Below are positions 30,111-38,739 of a DNA stretch of 64,000 nucleotides, piece after piece (the stretch's first letter is position 1; every line of letters starts with the position of its first letter). The stretch comes from Vibrio tetraodonis (GTDB taxonomy: Bacteria; Pseudomonadota; Gammaproteobacteria; Enterobacterales; Vibrionaceae). Both the position numbers and the translations under genes were made by a program. The notes below the pieces were generated by a model, which had not been told where the DNA came from, made no database searches, and worked only from the letters and a program-made list of their open reading frames with translations. The stretch lies in assembly GCF_003350295.1 (NCBI RefSeq), contig NZ_QLYY01000022.1:49687-113686 (forward strand), in the 5' to 3' direction.

Positions 30111-30680
30111 ATGCCAGATGCACATCAGGTTTTTACAGCAATACGAAAATCGAAAAAGTTAAAGCAAAAAGATTTTGTCGGTATCGCAAGCCGAGCAACG
30201 ATAGGAAGGTTTGAACAGGGAGAGGGTGACTTACCCACCCAAGTACTGGTACGCGCACTCGAAAAAATGGATACCACACTGGGTGAGTTCGTTACACGCA
30301 TGGAAACGGAAGAAATGCATGGTTATCACACCAAAAGCGTGAATATTCTAAGTTGGGCAGACATAGAAAAAGAGCAGCCAGACTCACAAGGTTCGACCTT
30401 TTATCCCAATGGCGCTAAGCCGGAAAGCTACGCTCTCAGAGTTCGTGATGCTGCAATGATCTCTTCAGACTTTGCCATCAATTATCCTATTGGCTGCTTT
30501 ATTATCGTAGAGCCAATGAAATCGGCTAGTGATAACACTTTAGTGATAGTTAAAGCGGGTGGCACTTTCCACTTCAGACGTAAATATCGCGGTAAATTTA
30601 TTCCAGCAAACCGAGAGTTTGAAACTATCGATCAGGGAGAAGTCGTTGGCCGAGTGGTAGGCTGGGTTGGTCATGGTTAA
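30111..30680 (+). CDS. CI-like repressor with apparently inactive S24-type domain
   Basis: A 189-aa protein. It has an N-terminal XRE helix-turn-helix (residues about 5-60; KLKQKDFVGIASRATIGRFEQ) and a C-terminal LexA/CI-like domain (about 100-189; ALRVRDAAMISSDF, GCFIIVEP, FHFRRKYRGKFIPAN, VVGRVVGWV). Aligned by motif to lambda CI, the nucleophile of 'NSM' becomes Ala (DAAM) and the base Lys in 'FTFKK' falls on Arg (FHFRR). Self-cleavage is therefore unlikely. It has a good ribosome-binding site (AGGAGTAAAGCAT). It probably keeps the regulator promoter off. Confidence 0.85.
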   Translation: MPDAHQVFTAIRKSKKLKQKDFVGIASRATIGRFEQGEGDLPTQVLVRALEKMDTTLGEFVTRMETEEMHGYHTKSVNILSWADIEKEQPDSQGSTFYPNGAKPESYALRVRDAAMISSDFAINYPIGCFIIVEPMKSASDNTLVIVKAGGTFHFRRKYRGKFIPANREFETIDQGEVVGRVVGWVGHG

Positions 30681-30742
30681 CCAACTTTTTCGCCAACCGA
30701 TAAGCGTAGCCCTAGCACGACTATTTTGTTGATTTGAATAAG

Positions 30743-30773
30743 TGGAAAACCTATCGGTTTTCCTCGCCACTTT
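30743..30773 (+). terminator. Stem-loop after the repressor gene
   Basis: GGAAAACC/GGTTTTCC with a four-base loop (30745-30764), extended by GTGG/CCAC. It lacks a T-tract, so termination is uncertain. The right end of the tailocin must lie between 30680 and the lysC promoter. Confidence 0.45.
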
Positions 30774-30798
30774 AAAGATTATCCAACTAAAGTTTCCG

Positions 30799-30827
30799 TT
30801 GACAAACCGCTCATAAACACGTTCAAT
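30799..30827 (+). promoter_or_regulatory. Probable lysC promoter
   Basis: A consensus TTGACA (30799-30804), 17-bp spacer and TTCAAT (30822-30827) lie about 40 bp before the lysine riboswitch. Confidence 0.65.
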
Positions 30828-30870
30828 GCCAGAGGTACAGTGTTTATTATCACTGTATTTATGCATTTTG

Positions 30871-31040
30871 CAGAAGAGGAGCACTACCCAGGTAGGTGTT
30901 TTGTGGGGCCACAACTCCAATACATAACACTGAGGGGGAGTAGTGCCGAGGTAGATCAACATTGTGGTTTTGATCTGTCGGTTGACTTGGGTTGAGTCCC
31001 ATCAACTGTCACCAGCCCAGTCTGGTGAAGAGCTTCTGAG
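30871..31040 (+). promoter_or_regulatory. Lysine riboswitch (L-box)
   Basis: The region carries the L-box landmarks in order: CAGAAGAGGAGC, ACTGAGGGGG, GTGCCGAGGT, TTGAGTCCC and CACCAGCC, and is closed by CAGAAG (30871-30876) pairing with CTTCTG (31033-31038). It closely follows the E. coli lysC leader. Lysine binding should shut off lysC. Confidence 0.93.
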
Positions 31041-31130
31041 GTCGCCCTAATAATAAGCCCCTCGACTCGCTCATTCTCTCTTCAAGCAAAGGATTACTAT
31101 TCATTTTCAGGAAGTTTTGGGAGAAATACT

Positions 31131-32480
31131 GTGAGCAATTTTAATGTTGCTAAGTTTGGTGGAACCAGTGTAGCTAATTTTGAGGCCATGAATCGCTGCG
31201 CGGCAATTGTCGAGCAAAGACCAAATACAAGGCTGGTTGTGATTAGTGCTTGTTCTGGTGTTACCAATCTATTGGTTGAATTGGCCAATGGCGTATCAGA
31301 CAATGATCATCGAAGCCAGCTTCTCACTCAACTTGCCACTATCCACGAAAACGTACTTAGCCAGTTAAGTGATGCCACCAAAACCGCCAGTGACATCTAT
31401 GAAATCCTTGATACCGTGACTAGTTTGGCTGAAGCCGCCTCTATTCAACCCAGTAAAAAGCTAACCGATCATCTCGTTGCTTGTGGTGAGTTAATGTCTA
31501 CTCATCTTCTCACTAAACTAATGCAAGAGCGCGGTATTAATGCTCATCGATTTGATATTCGCGAGGTGCTACGAACAGACAGCGCCTTTGGTAAAGCCGA
31601 ACCTGAACTCGACACCATCTACAGTCTTGCTCGGTCAAGGTTGATCCCTTTATGCCAGGAGCACATCGTTGTTACACAAGGATTTATTGGCTCAGATGAG
31701 CAAGGCAATACGACCACATTGGGCCGAGGTGGTAGTGACTATAGCGCTGCACTGATAGCAGAAGCCGTGGAAGCTAAAGGTCTTGAGATCTGGACAGATG
31801 TTCCGGGCATTTACACCACAGATCCTCGCATTGCCCCTAAGGCAACACCTATTGCAGAGATAAGTTTTAGCGAAGCGTCGGAAATGGCCAACTTTGGCGC
31901 TAAGATCCTCCATCCTTCGACATTAGTGCCTGCACTTCGTCATGAAATCCCCGTATTTGTAGGCTCATCCAAGCAGCCAGATCAAGGCGGAACTTGGATT
32001 CGCCACCAAGTAGAGGATTCGCCTTTATTTCGAGCACTAGCTCTGCGCTGCAATCAAACTATGGTTACGCTACGTAGCGCACGCATGTTTCACGCTTATG
32101 GCTTTTTGGCTAAAGTGTTTGAAATTTTAGCTAAACATAAGATTTCGGTCGATTTAATTACTACATCTGAAATCAGTGTCAGTCTCACTTTGGATCAAAC
32201 TGATACCGCAGGAGGTGCGCCTCAACTGCCACAAGAAGTACGCGAAGAGCTTGAAGAATTATGCAGTGTTGAAGTAGAACATGACTTGTGTCTAGTGGCT
32301 TTAATTGGCAACAAGATGAGTGAAAGTAAGGGCTATGCAAAACACGTTTTTGGCACGCTTGAAGACTTTAATCTCAGAATGATTTGTTACGGAGCCAGTC
32401 CACATAACCTTTGCTTTTTGGTCAATGAAGCAGATTCTAAGCTCGCTATTCAAAGGCTGCATAATCAGTTGTTCGAATAA
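31131..32480 (+). CDS. lysC: Lysine-sensitive aspartokinase III
   Basis: LysC phosphorylates aspartate, the first step to lysine, diaminopimelate, threonine and methionine. The 449-aa protein has the amino-acid-kinase signature KFGGTSVANFEAM, GRGGSDYSA near residue 200 and two C-terminal ACT domains. Translation starts at GTG with GGGAG upstream. Monofunctional length and the lysine riboswitch fit the lysine-regulated isozyme. Confidence 0.96.
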   Translation: MSNFNVAKFGGTSVANFEAMNRCAAIVEQRPNTRLVVISACSGVTNLLVELANGVSDNDHRSQLLTQLATIHENVLSQLSDATKTASDIYEILDTVTSLAEAASIQPSKKLTDHLVACGELMSTHLLTKLMQERGINAHRFDIREVLRTDSAFGKAEPELDTIYSLARSRLIPLCQEHIVVTQGFIGSDEQGNTTTLGRGGSDYSAALIAEAVEAKGLEIWTDVPGIYTTDPRIAPKATPIAEISFSEASEMANFGAKILHPSTLVPALRHEIPVFVGSSKQPDQGGTWIRHQVEDSPLFRALALRCNQTMVTLRSARMFHAYGFLAKVFEILAKHKISVDLITTSEISVSLTLDQTDTAGGAPQLPQEVREELEELCSVEVEHDLCLVALIGNKMSESKGYAKHVFGTLEDFNLRMICYGASPHNLCFLVNEADSKLAIQRLHNQLFE

Positions 32481-32494
32481 ATTCACTGAAAATG

Positions 32495-32523
32495 AAAAAG
32501 GGTTGAACATTCAACCCTTTTTT
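32495..32523. terminator. Bidirectional terminator between lysC and pmbA
   Basis: Stem AAGGGTTGAA/TTCAACCCTT is flanked by A-run and T-run, in the gap between convergent genes. Confidence 0.9.
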
Positions 32524-32556
32524 ATCACTAGCAATATCTGACTATCCTATAGACTA

Positions 32557-33900
32557 TCAGTCTCCTGCCACTTTCATACTTTCTAGCAAAATAGAACCGG
32601 TCTGAATTTGAGAACGTGTTTCGATATCGCTGCCAACTGCTGCGATTTTATCAAACATAGTGCTAAGATTGCCGGCAATTGTCACTTCAGAAACCGGATA
32701 TTGTATCTGACCATTTTCTACCCAAAAGCCTGCTGCTCCTCGAGAGTAGTCTCCAGTGACTATGTTGACACCTTGCCCCATCACTTCAGTAACCAAAAAG
32801 CCTGTACCTAACTCTTTAAGCATTTGCTCAAAGTCTTGTCCCGTTGATTGCACGTACCAGTTATGAATACCACCAGCATGACCTGTTGGCGTCATATCTA
32901 ATTTGCGCGCCGCGTAGCTGGTCAAAAGATAGGTCGATAGCACACCATCGGAGATAATTTCGCGATCTTGGGTTATCACACCTTCACTATCAAATGGGCT
33001 TGAAGCCAGTCCTCTCAATACATGGGGTTTTTCTGCAATATTGAACCAGTTAGGTAAAACCTGCTGACCTAAACGATCAAGTAGGAAAGAAGACTTGCGA
33101 TACAAATTTCCCCCACTGATTGCCATCACGAGATGACCAAGCAAGCCAGTAGCAACATCGGCAGCAAACATAACTGGATACTGACCCGTTTTTAGCTTTT
33201 GCGCATCAAGACGACGAATGGTCTTTTCTGCCGCTTTTTCACCAACCGATTCTGGCGTCCACAAGTCGTCTTTGCAGCGCGCAACCGTATAGCTGTAATC
33301 ACGCTCCATCACACCACTTTTGCCTTCACCAATAACACAGCAGCTGGTGCTGTGACGGCTTGACGCATAACTCGCCAGCACGCCATGACTATTACCATAG
33401 ACTTTTAGGCCATAGTGACTGTCATAACTGGCGCCATCACTTTGTTTGATCTTGTCGCTGTGTGATAACGCTTGCTGCTCAGCCCGTATCGCAATTTGCG
33501 CTGCCTGATCAGGGTCAGGAGTATCAGGGTGAAATAAATCCAGATCGGGTATTTCTTTGACCATCAGCTCTTTTGGCGCAGGACCTGCGTAAGGGTCTTC
33601 AGAAGTATAATTGGCGATATCAAGCGCCGCCAAAACCGTTTGTTGTATCGCCTTTTCACTCAAATCAGATGTCGAGGCGCTGCCCTTTCGCTGCCCTTTA
33701 AACACAGTAATACCTAAGGCACCATCACTGTTAAACTCAACATTTTCTACCTCACACATCCTAGTAGAAACACTCAGTCCAGTGCTCTTTGTGATCGCGA
33801 CTTCAGCACCATCGGATTTTTGCGCAGCCATTTCGAGTGCTTTTGCAACCACGGCTTCGAGCTCAACGCTTTGCTGAGCAATTTGCTGTTTTACGTCCAT
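32557..33900 (-). CDS. pmbA: Metalloprotease PmbA/TldE
   Basis: The 447-aa TldE subunit works with TldD in a cytoplasmic protease that trims unfolded peptides and matures microcin B17 in E. coli. It has the family's GVILLDY-like N-terminus in altered form and the conserved C-terminal AAGFWVENGQIQYPVSEVTIAGNL. As in other PmbA proteins the zinc-binding site is supplied by TldD. It is divergent from darP. Confidence 0.94.
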   Translation of the reverse strand: MDVKQQIAQQSVELEAVVAKALEMAAQKSDGAEVAITKSTGLSVSTRMCEVENVEFNSDGALGITVFKGQRKGSASTSDLSEKAIQQTVLAALDIANYTSEDPYAGPAPKELMVKEIPDLDLFHPDTPDPDQAAQIAIRAEQQALSHSDKIKQSDGASYDSHYGLKVYGNSHGVLASYASSRHSTSCCVIGEGKSGVMERDYSYTVARCKDDLWTPESVGEKAAEKTIRRLDAQKLKTGQYPVMFAADVATGLLGHLVMAISGGNLYRKSSFLLDRLGQQVLPNWFNIAEKPHVLRGLASSPFDSEGVITQDREIISDGVLSTYLLTSYAARKLDMTPTGHAGGIHNWYVQSTGQDFEQMLKELGTGFLVTEVMGQGVNIVTGDYSRGAAGFWVENGQIQYPVSEVTIAGNLSTMFDKIAAVGSDIETRSQIQTGSILLESMKVAGD

Positions 33901-34008
33901 ATTTTCTTCATGCTTCAGGTATATTCTTCCTAGGATAACAAGAATTTCGCTTTCTCCCCATGATTCTTGTTAAAATAGAGAAATAGACAGTTAAATTAAG
34001 GCAGAAAA

Positions 34009-34536
34009 ATGGCACGTAAGAACCAAAAAGCGCCATGGGAAGAAGAGGAAGAAATCATTTGGGTCAGTAAGACTGAGATGAAACGTGACATGGAAGAGTT
34101 GCAGAAGCTAGGCGAAGAGTTAGTGAATCTAAAACCTTCTGTACTTGAAAAATTTCCGCTCAGTGAAGACTTGGCAGACGCCATTAAAGATGCGCAACGT
34201 TTTAAAAACGAGGCTCGCAGGCGTCAGCTTCAATATATCGGCAAGTTGATGCGCTTTGAAGACCCAGAGCCTTTGCAAGCAGCATTAGACAAAGTACGTA
34301 ACAAGCACTCACAAGCAACCGCTGCCTTACATAAGTTAGAGCAGCTTCGCGATCGTATGCTCACAGAAGGCGATGACGCGATTGCTGACGTACTGGAACT
34401 TTACCCACAAGCTGATCGCCAGCGCCTACGCCAGTTAGCGCGTCAAGCAGTAAAAGAAAAGAGCGCCGGTAAACCTGCCAAAGCGTACCGCGAGATATTC
34501 CAACTGCTCAAAACACTCCATGATGAAGAGTTTTAA
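34009..34536 (+). CDS. darP: Ribosome maturation factor DarP (YjgA)
   Basis: A 175-aa acidic-basic helical protein of the DUF615 family that associates with late 50S intermediates and helps peptidyl-transferase-centre maturation. Its sequence (EEIIWVSKTEMKRDMEELQKLGEEL, then RRQLQYIGKLMR and DRQRLRQLARQA) is characteristic. pmbA-darP divergence is conserved in gamma-proteobacteria. Confidence 0.95.
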   Translation: MARKNQKAPWEEEEEIIWVSKTEMKRDMEELQKLGEELVNLKPSVLEKFPLSEDLADAIKDAQRFKNEARRRQLQYIGKLMRFEDPEPLQAALDKVRNKHSQATAALHKLEQLRDRMLTEGDDAIADVLELYPQADRQRLRQLARQAVKEKSAGKPAKAYREIFQLLKTLHDEEF

Positions 34537-34572
34537 CACTCCACGATCTGAGCATTAAACTTGGTAAATAGT

Positions 34573-34602
34573 TAAGGCTAGCGAGCTAAATCGCTAGCCT
34601 TA
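34573..34602. terminator. Bidirectional terminator between darP and thiQ
   Basis: Stem AAGGCTAGCGA/TCGCTAGCCTT in the convergent gap. T-run is short in both directions. Confidence 0.7.
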
Positions 34603-34612
34603 GTTGTGTACT

Positions 34613-35320
34613 TCAACCCTGACCTGCTTTGACAAATTCACTCAATATTGGGTCTTTATGATCGGGCGTTAAGTCCTGAATATTGCCTGATGCCCAGACT
34701 TTGCCCTTATCGACATAAGCAAAATGTGACCCTATGGCTCTGGCATCACTGAGATGATGGGTCACAATCACAAGGGTAATATTACGTTCAGTGGCAAGTT
34801 TATTGACCAATGCGAGCATTTCTTCACGTAACATGGGGTCTAATGCTGAAAAGGGCTCATCCAAAAGCCATATAGGGTGAGGCTGGACAAAGCATCGAGC
34901 TAACGCCACCCGCTGGCGCTGGCCACCAGATAGTTGTTCGGGTAAACGATCCAAATACTCGTCGATACCAACCTGCTTGGCGGCTTGCTCAACCATAAAA
35001 CGCTGCTCTTGACTCAGCTTCAAGCCAGGGTGTAAGCCTAAACCTATATTCTCTCTTACGCTAAGATGAGCGAACAAATTATGCTCTTGAAACAAGAATG
35101 CAAATGGCCGCTGATAAGGTTCAAGTTTTACAATATCCTCTCCATTAGCAACAATTTCACCACTTTTTGGTTGTATAAAACCCGCAGCGAGAGCCAATAA
35201 GGTTGATTTACCAGCACCACTTGGGCCCATAACAGCAACTCGGCTTCCCTGCTGAATATCTAATTCAAACAGGAAGGTATCTTGCTGGTAATGGTAACAA
35301 ACGGCGTTAAACGTGAGCAT
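34613..35320 (-). CDS. thiQ: Thiamine ABC transporter ATPase
   Basis: A 235-aa ABC ATPase with Walker A GPSGAGKST, LSGGQRQRVALAR signature and Walker B IWLLDEPFSALD. It powers thiamine/TPP uptake with ThiP and ThiB. It overlaps the end of thiP by 14 bases. Confidence 0.93.
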   Translation of the reverse strand: MLTFNAVCYHYQQDTFLFELDIQQGSRVAVMGPSGAGKSTLLALAAGFIQPKSGEIVANGEDIVKLEPYQRPFAFLFQEHNLFAHLSVRENIGLGLHPGLKLSQEQRFMVEQAAKQVGIDEYLDRLPEQLSGGQRQRVALARCFVQPHPIWLLDEPFSALDPMLREEMLALVNKLATERNITLVIVTHHLSDARAIGSHFAYVDKGKVWASGNIQDLTPDHKDPILSEFVKAGQG

Positions 35321-36905
35321 ATTTCACCTTAGAGTTAGCTTTGAACATGGTTTCTATCAAAGCAAAGCAGCCTAGACTCAAAATTAAGAGAGTAAGAGAG
35401 ACCACAGCTGCTGCTGCAATTTGATAACTTCCTAATAGTTGGAACAAATACAGCGGTAAAGTCCGAAACTCTTGGCTGCCAAACAAAGCGATAGCGCTAA
35501 GATCGCCGATCGCAAACATAAAACTGATAGCAAATGCATGAGCCAGTGGCCTACGTAGCGCTCGCCACTCAATCAATCGAAAACGTTGCCAACCTTTGAT
35601 ACCAAGGCTGGCACACAAATATTGATATTGTTGCTCAATATGCAACATAGGTTGGGATAGAGTTTTGATCACATAGGGCAATCCCATCAAAGCGTTAACC
35701 AGCACCACCACAAAACCTAAACTGAACACATCCGTAAAACTTCGTAGTAACAAAAACAATCCAGTCGCAACAACCAAACTCGGTGTGACTAGAATGATGG
35801 TTCCGATCAGTTCAATTTGATCAGCAAAACGGGCTTTGGTATTCAACCTCAGACGTCGACTGGTCAACAGAATAGCAATGCCAGCGAAAAGAGCAAAACC
35901 ACTTGCCAACAGTGCTATCTTGCACGATGTCCACAAAGCATTCCAAAACGCCGGATCGCTAAGCACCTTGACCGCTTGGGCATTTAATCCACTCCACACC
36001 ACCATAAACAGGGGTGGTATCACCAACAAAAGGCTAAAGATAATCCAAAAGCCATCCCATATGCGAGATCTCAACGAAGATGATAGAGAGAAATGGTCAC
36101 TAATTTGCGTCGAAGCTGTCACCGAAATAGGCGTTGCCAAGCGATGCACAGCGAAAGCAATAAAGCTACACAAAAGCATTTGCCATAACGCTAAAATCGC
36201 GCCTGCTTGCAAGTCAAAGTCAAACTTTATCGCCTGATAGATAGCCAATTCAATGGTAGTTGATTTGGGGCCTCCCCCCAGTGCCATTACAGTTGCAAAA
36301 CTGGTAAAGCACAGCATAAACACCAAACCAAGTACATGGGGTAGCTGCTGACGCAGCCTAGGCCACTCTATCCATTTAAATTTGTGCCAATGTGTCATTC
36401 CAAGGTGAGCACAAAGTTTGTGTTGCTCACAAGGAATAGACTCTAGTGCCATAAGTAATAGTCGGCTGGCGTAGGGCAAATTAAAAAATACATGGGCAAG
36501 TAGAATGCCTTTCAGGCCGTAAATAGAAAATGACGCTTCAAACCCAATCCAATCAAGTAGTTCAACTATTAACCCTTTATTGCCATAGATGGACACCAAG
36601 CCAAATATTCCGACCAACACAGGTAATACTAAAGTGGAGGAAAAGAGCTTGAGCACCCACTGCTTACCAACAAATGAATTACGATACAAAGCGTGAGCAA
36701 CGGGAATAGCCAGCCCTACACTCAACAAAGTTGATAATGAGGCTTGATAGAAACTGAACTTAGTGACGTGTCGATAATAAGGGTCAGACCATATTTGTGA
36801 TGGTTCTAATGAAGGAGCGAAAGATAGTAATGCACCAATGGCACAAACAACAAAGGCCGCGATGAATATCGCGACCAAGAGTCCTAATTTAGGGATTTTA
36901 TACAA
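35307..36905 (-). CDS. thiP: Thiamine ABC transporter permease
   Basis: A 532-aa inner-membrane protein with about twelve helices and two binding-protein-dependent permease domains. The EAA-like loops are at LGMTHWHKFKWIEWPRLR and LGIKGWQRFRLIEWRALR. This fused double-permease layout is typical of ThiP. It lies in the TPP-controlled thiBPQ operon, nine bases after thiB. Confidence 0.93.
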   Translation of the reverse strand: MYKIPKLGLLVAIFIAAFVVCAIGALLSFAPSLEPSQIWSDPYYRHVTKFSFYQASLSTLLSVGLAIPVAHALYRNSFVGKQWVLKLFSSTLVLPVLVGIFGLVSIYGNKGLIVELLDWIGFEASFSIYGLKGILLAHVFFNLPYASRLLLMALESIPCEQHKLCAHLGMTHWHKFKWIEWPRLRQQLPHVLGLVFMLCFTSFATVMALGGGPKSTTIELAIYQAIKFDFDLQAGAILALWQMLLCSFIAFAVHRLATPISVTASTQISDHFSLSSSLRSRIWDGFWIIFSLLLVIPPLFMVVWSGLNAQAVKVLSDPAFWNALWTSCKIALLASGFALFAGIAILLTSRRLRLNTKARFADQIELIGTIILVTPSLVVATGLFLLLRSFTDVFSLGFVVVLVNALMGLPYVIKTLSQPMLHIEQQYQYLCASLGIKGWQRFRLIEWRALRRPLAHAFAISFMFAIGDLSAIALFGSQEFRTLPLYLFQLLGSYQIAAAAVVSLTLLILSLGCFALIETMFKANSKVKYAHV

Positions 36906-36914
36906 AAGGTACCC

Positions 36915-37907
36915 TTAGAAAGTCAAAGCGCTTTGCCATTCTCTAATCCACGCCTTGCGGTTTTGAGCCACCTCTTCTTCATTCAAGCTGAGTGCTTTAT
37001 TGGGAATGGTGAGAGTGTCAAAGCCGTCAGGTAAAGTGACGTCTGTGACCGGATACATCCAGTTACCCGTAGGCATCAGAGATTGAAAGTCATCGCTCAA
37101 AATAAAGGCCATAAATTGGTCAGCCAAGCGAGGATTTTTTGATGATTTGACCTTAGCAGCAACTTCAACTTGGGTATAATGGCCTTCGCTAAAATCCGCA
37201 GCAGCAAACTTTGCGTCATTCTCAGCAATCAAGTGATAAGCAGGAGATGTGGTATACGAGAGTACCATGTCGGCTTCACCATCAAGAAATAGCGAATAGG
37301 CTTCAGACCACCCTTTCGTGACTGTCACTGTTTTCTTCGCTAACTGCTGCCAAGCAGGAGAGACTGCATCGCCATAGACAGACTTCATCCATAACATCAA
37401 GCCTTGACCCGGAGTTGAAGTACGCGGATCTTGATAAATGACTTTAAGGTCGTCACGAGATTCAACCAGCTCCTTAAGGCTTTTAGGCGGCTTTGACAAT
37501 TTTTCCTTGTTATATACAAAGGCAAAATAACCAAAATCATAGGGCAGAAATACTGAGTCACTCCAGCCATTAGGCAAGTCGACCGTTTTTGTATCAACCT
37601 GATGTTCAGTGAGCAAGCCAGTTTTCTTTGCTTCAGGCATTAAGTTCTTATCTAAGCCGAGTACGATATCTGCCTTGCTATTTTTACCTTCTAAGCGCAA
37701 GCGATTAAGAATTGATACACCATCATCTAGAGCAACAAAATTCAGGTCGCATCGACATTTTTCCTCAAATGCTTGCTCTATTTTAGGGCCAGGGCCCCAC
37801 TTAGCCGCAAAGGAGTCATAGGTATAAACGGTTAATGTATTATCCGCTGATGATGCTGAAAATGATGTAAGTAGCGCTAAAGCTATAGTGCTATGAAGGG
37901 TTTTCAC
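36915..37907 (-). CDS. thiB: Thiamine-binding periplasmic protein
   Basis: I start at GTG 37907 because GGAGAG lies seven bases upstream and a clean signal peptide follows (KTLHSTIALALLTSFSASSA); the longer frame from 37973 would bury it. The mature protein begins near DNTLTVYTYDSFAAKWGPG, the ThiB hallmark. It delivers thiamine to ThiPQ. Confidence 0.93.
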   Translation of the reverse strand: MKTLHSTIALALLTSFSASSADNTLTVYTYDSFAAKWGPGPKIEQAFEEKCRCDLNFVALDDGVSILNRLRLEGKNSKADIVLGLDKNLMPEAKKTGLLTEHQVDTKTVDLPNGWSDSVFLPYDFGYFAFVYNKEKLSKPPKSLKELVESRDDLKVIYQDPRTSTPGQGLMLWMKSVYGDAVSPAWQQLAKKTVTVTKGWSEAYSLFLDGEADMVLSYTTSPAYHLIAENDAKFAAADFSEGHYTQVEVAAKVKSSKNPRLADQFMAFILSDDFQSLMPTGNWMYPVTDVTLPDGFDTLTIPNKALSLNEEEVAQNRKAWIREWQSALTF

Positions 37908-37965
37908 TGCTCGCTCTCCTTGATTGAGCGGCACAGGTTTGAGTAAATATTTATCGCAAATATTT

Positions 37966-38072
37966 TGACTCAATTCCTACGCCAGTATTATCTGGTTCAG
38001 GTATACGGGTCCAAGGCGATACCTTATCTCAGCCTTATCAACAATAGTGATAACCAGCGCCCCGTTGAGTGT
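37966..38072 (-). promoter_or_regulatory. TPP riboswitch (THI-box)
   Basis: Leftward reading gives the THI-box landmarks ACTCAACGGGGC, GGCTGAGAT, GACCCGTATACCTGAACC, then ATAATACTGGCGTAGGAA. The ends ACTCAA and TTGAGT pair. It precedes thiBPQ by about 60 nt. Confidence 0.94.
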
Positions 38073-38101
38073 TGACCGGATTGTAATGGGAATTGAGTTA
38101 T

Positions 38102-38725
38102 TTATCTAGAGTCATATCCCCAGCGTGGCACCATCTTTTGTTCTATACCTAAATGATCCAAAACTCGAGCAACCATAAAATCCACCAAATCTTCAATTGA
38201 AGACGGCTGATGATAAAAGCCAGGTGCTGCTGGCATGATAGTGACGCCCATTTGAGACAGTTTGAGCATATTTTCCAAATGCAAAGTCGAAAACGGTGTT
38301 TCTCGCACAACCAAGAGTAAGTGGCCGCGCTCTTTTATGACCACATCTGCCGCCCGCTCAATAAGATTATCTGACATACCATGAGCAATTGCTGCAACAC
38401 TACCTGAAGAACAAGGACAAACCACCATCTGTTTCGGCGCTGCAGAACCTGATGCCACGGGAGAAAACCAATCGTCTTTACCGTAAACGTGCAATTGTTC
38501 TGCATCGCAACCAAGGTACTCCACAAGTGTTTCTTGGATTGCTTGAGGGTTACCGGGCAATTTCATAGCGTGCTCAGTGGCAAGCACCACTCGTGCTGCA
38601 GAAGATATCAGCAAGTGAACCTGATACTCTGCGGCTAGTAAGCATTGCAGAAGCCTCAATCCGTATGGTGCGCCCGACGCACCTGTAAAGGCTAATGTTA
38701 TCGCTTTGTTGTTTATTTGATTCAT
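38102..38725 (-). CDS. ubiX: Flavin prenyltransferase UbiX
   Basis: A 207-aa enzyme that makes the prenylated FMN cofactor for the UbiD decarboxylase in ubiquinone synthesis. It shows the GASGAPYGLRLLQ N-terminus, the CPCSSGSVAAIAHGMSDNLIERAADV segment (seen continuous) and RETPFSTLHLENMLKL. It follows mpl by 14 bases. Confidence 0.95.
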   Translation of the reverse strand: MNQINNKAITLAFTGASGAPYGLRLLQCLLAAEYQVHLLISSAARVVLATEHAMKLPGNPQAIQETLVEYLGCDAEQLHVYGKDDWFSPVASGSAAPKQMVVCPCSSGSVAAIAHGMSDNLIERAADVVIKERGHLLLVVRETPFSTLHLENMLKLSQMGVTIMPAAPGFYHQPSSIEDLVDFMVARVLDHLGIEQKMVPRWGYDSR

Positions 38726-38739
38726 ACTACTAGATTCAT

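Noticed and set aside
8986..30680. Intact P2-like prophage
   Set aside because: No capsid, scaffold, portal, terminase, integrase, replication or packaging gene, and no flanking direct repeats noticed by eye.
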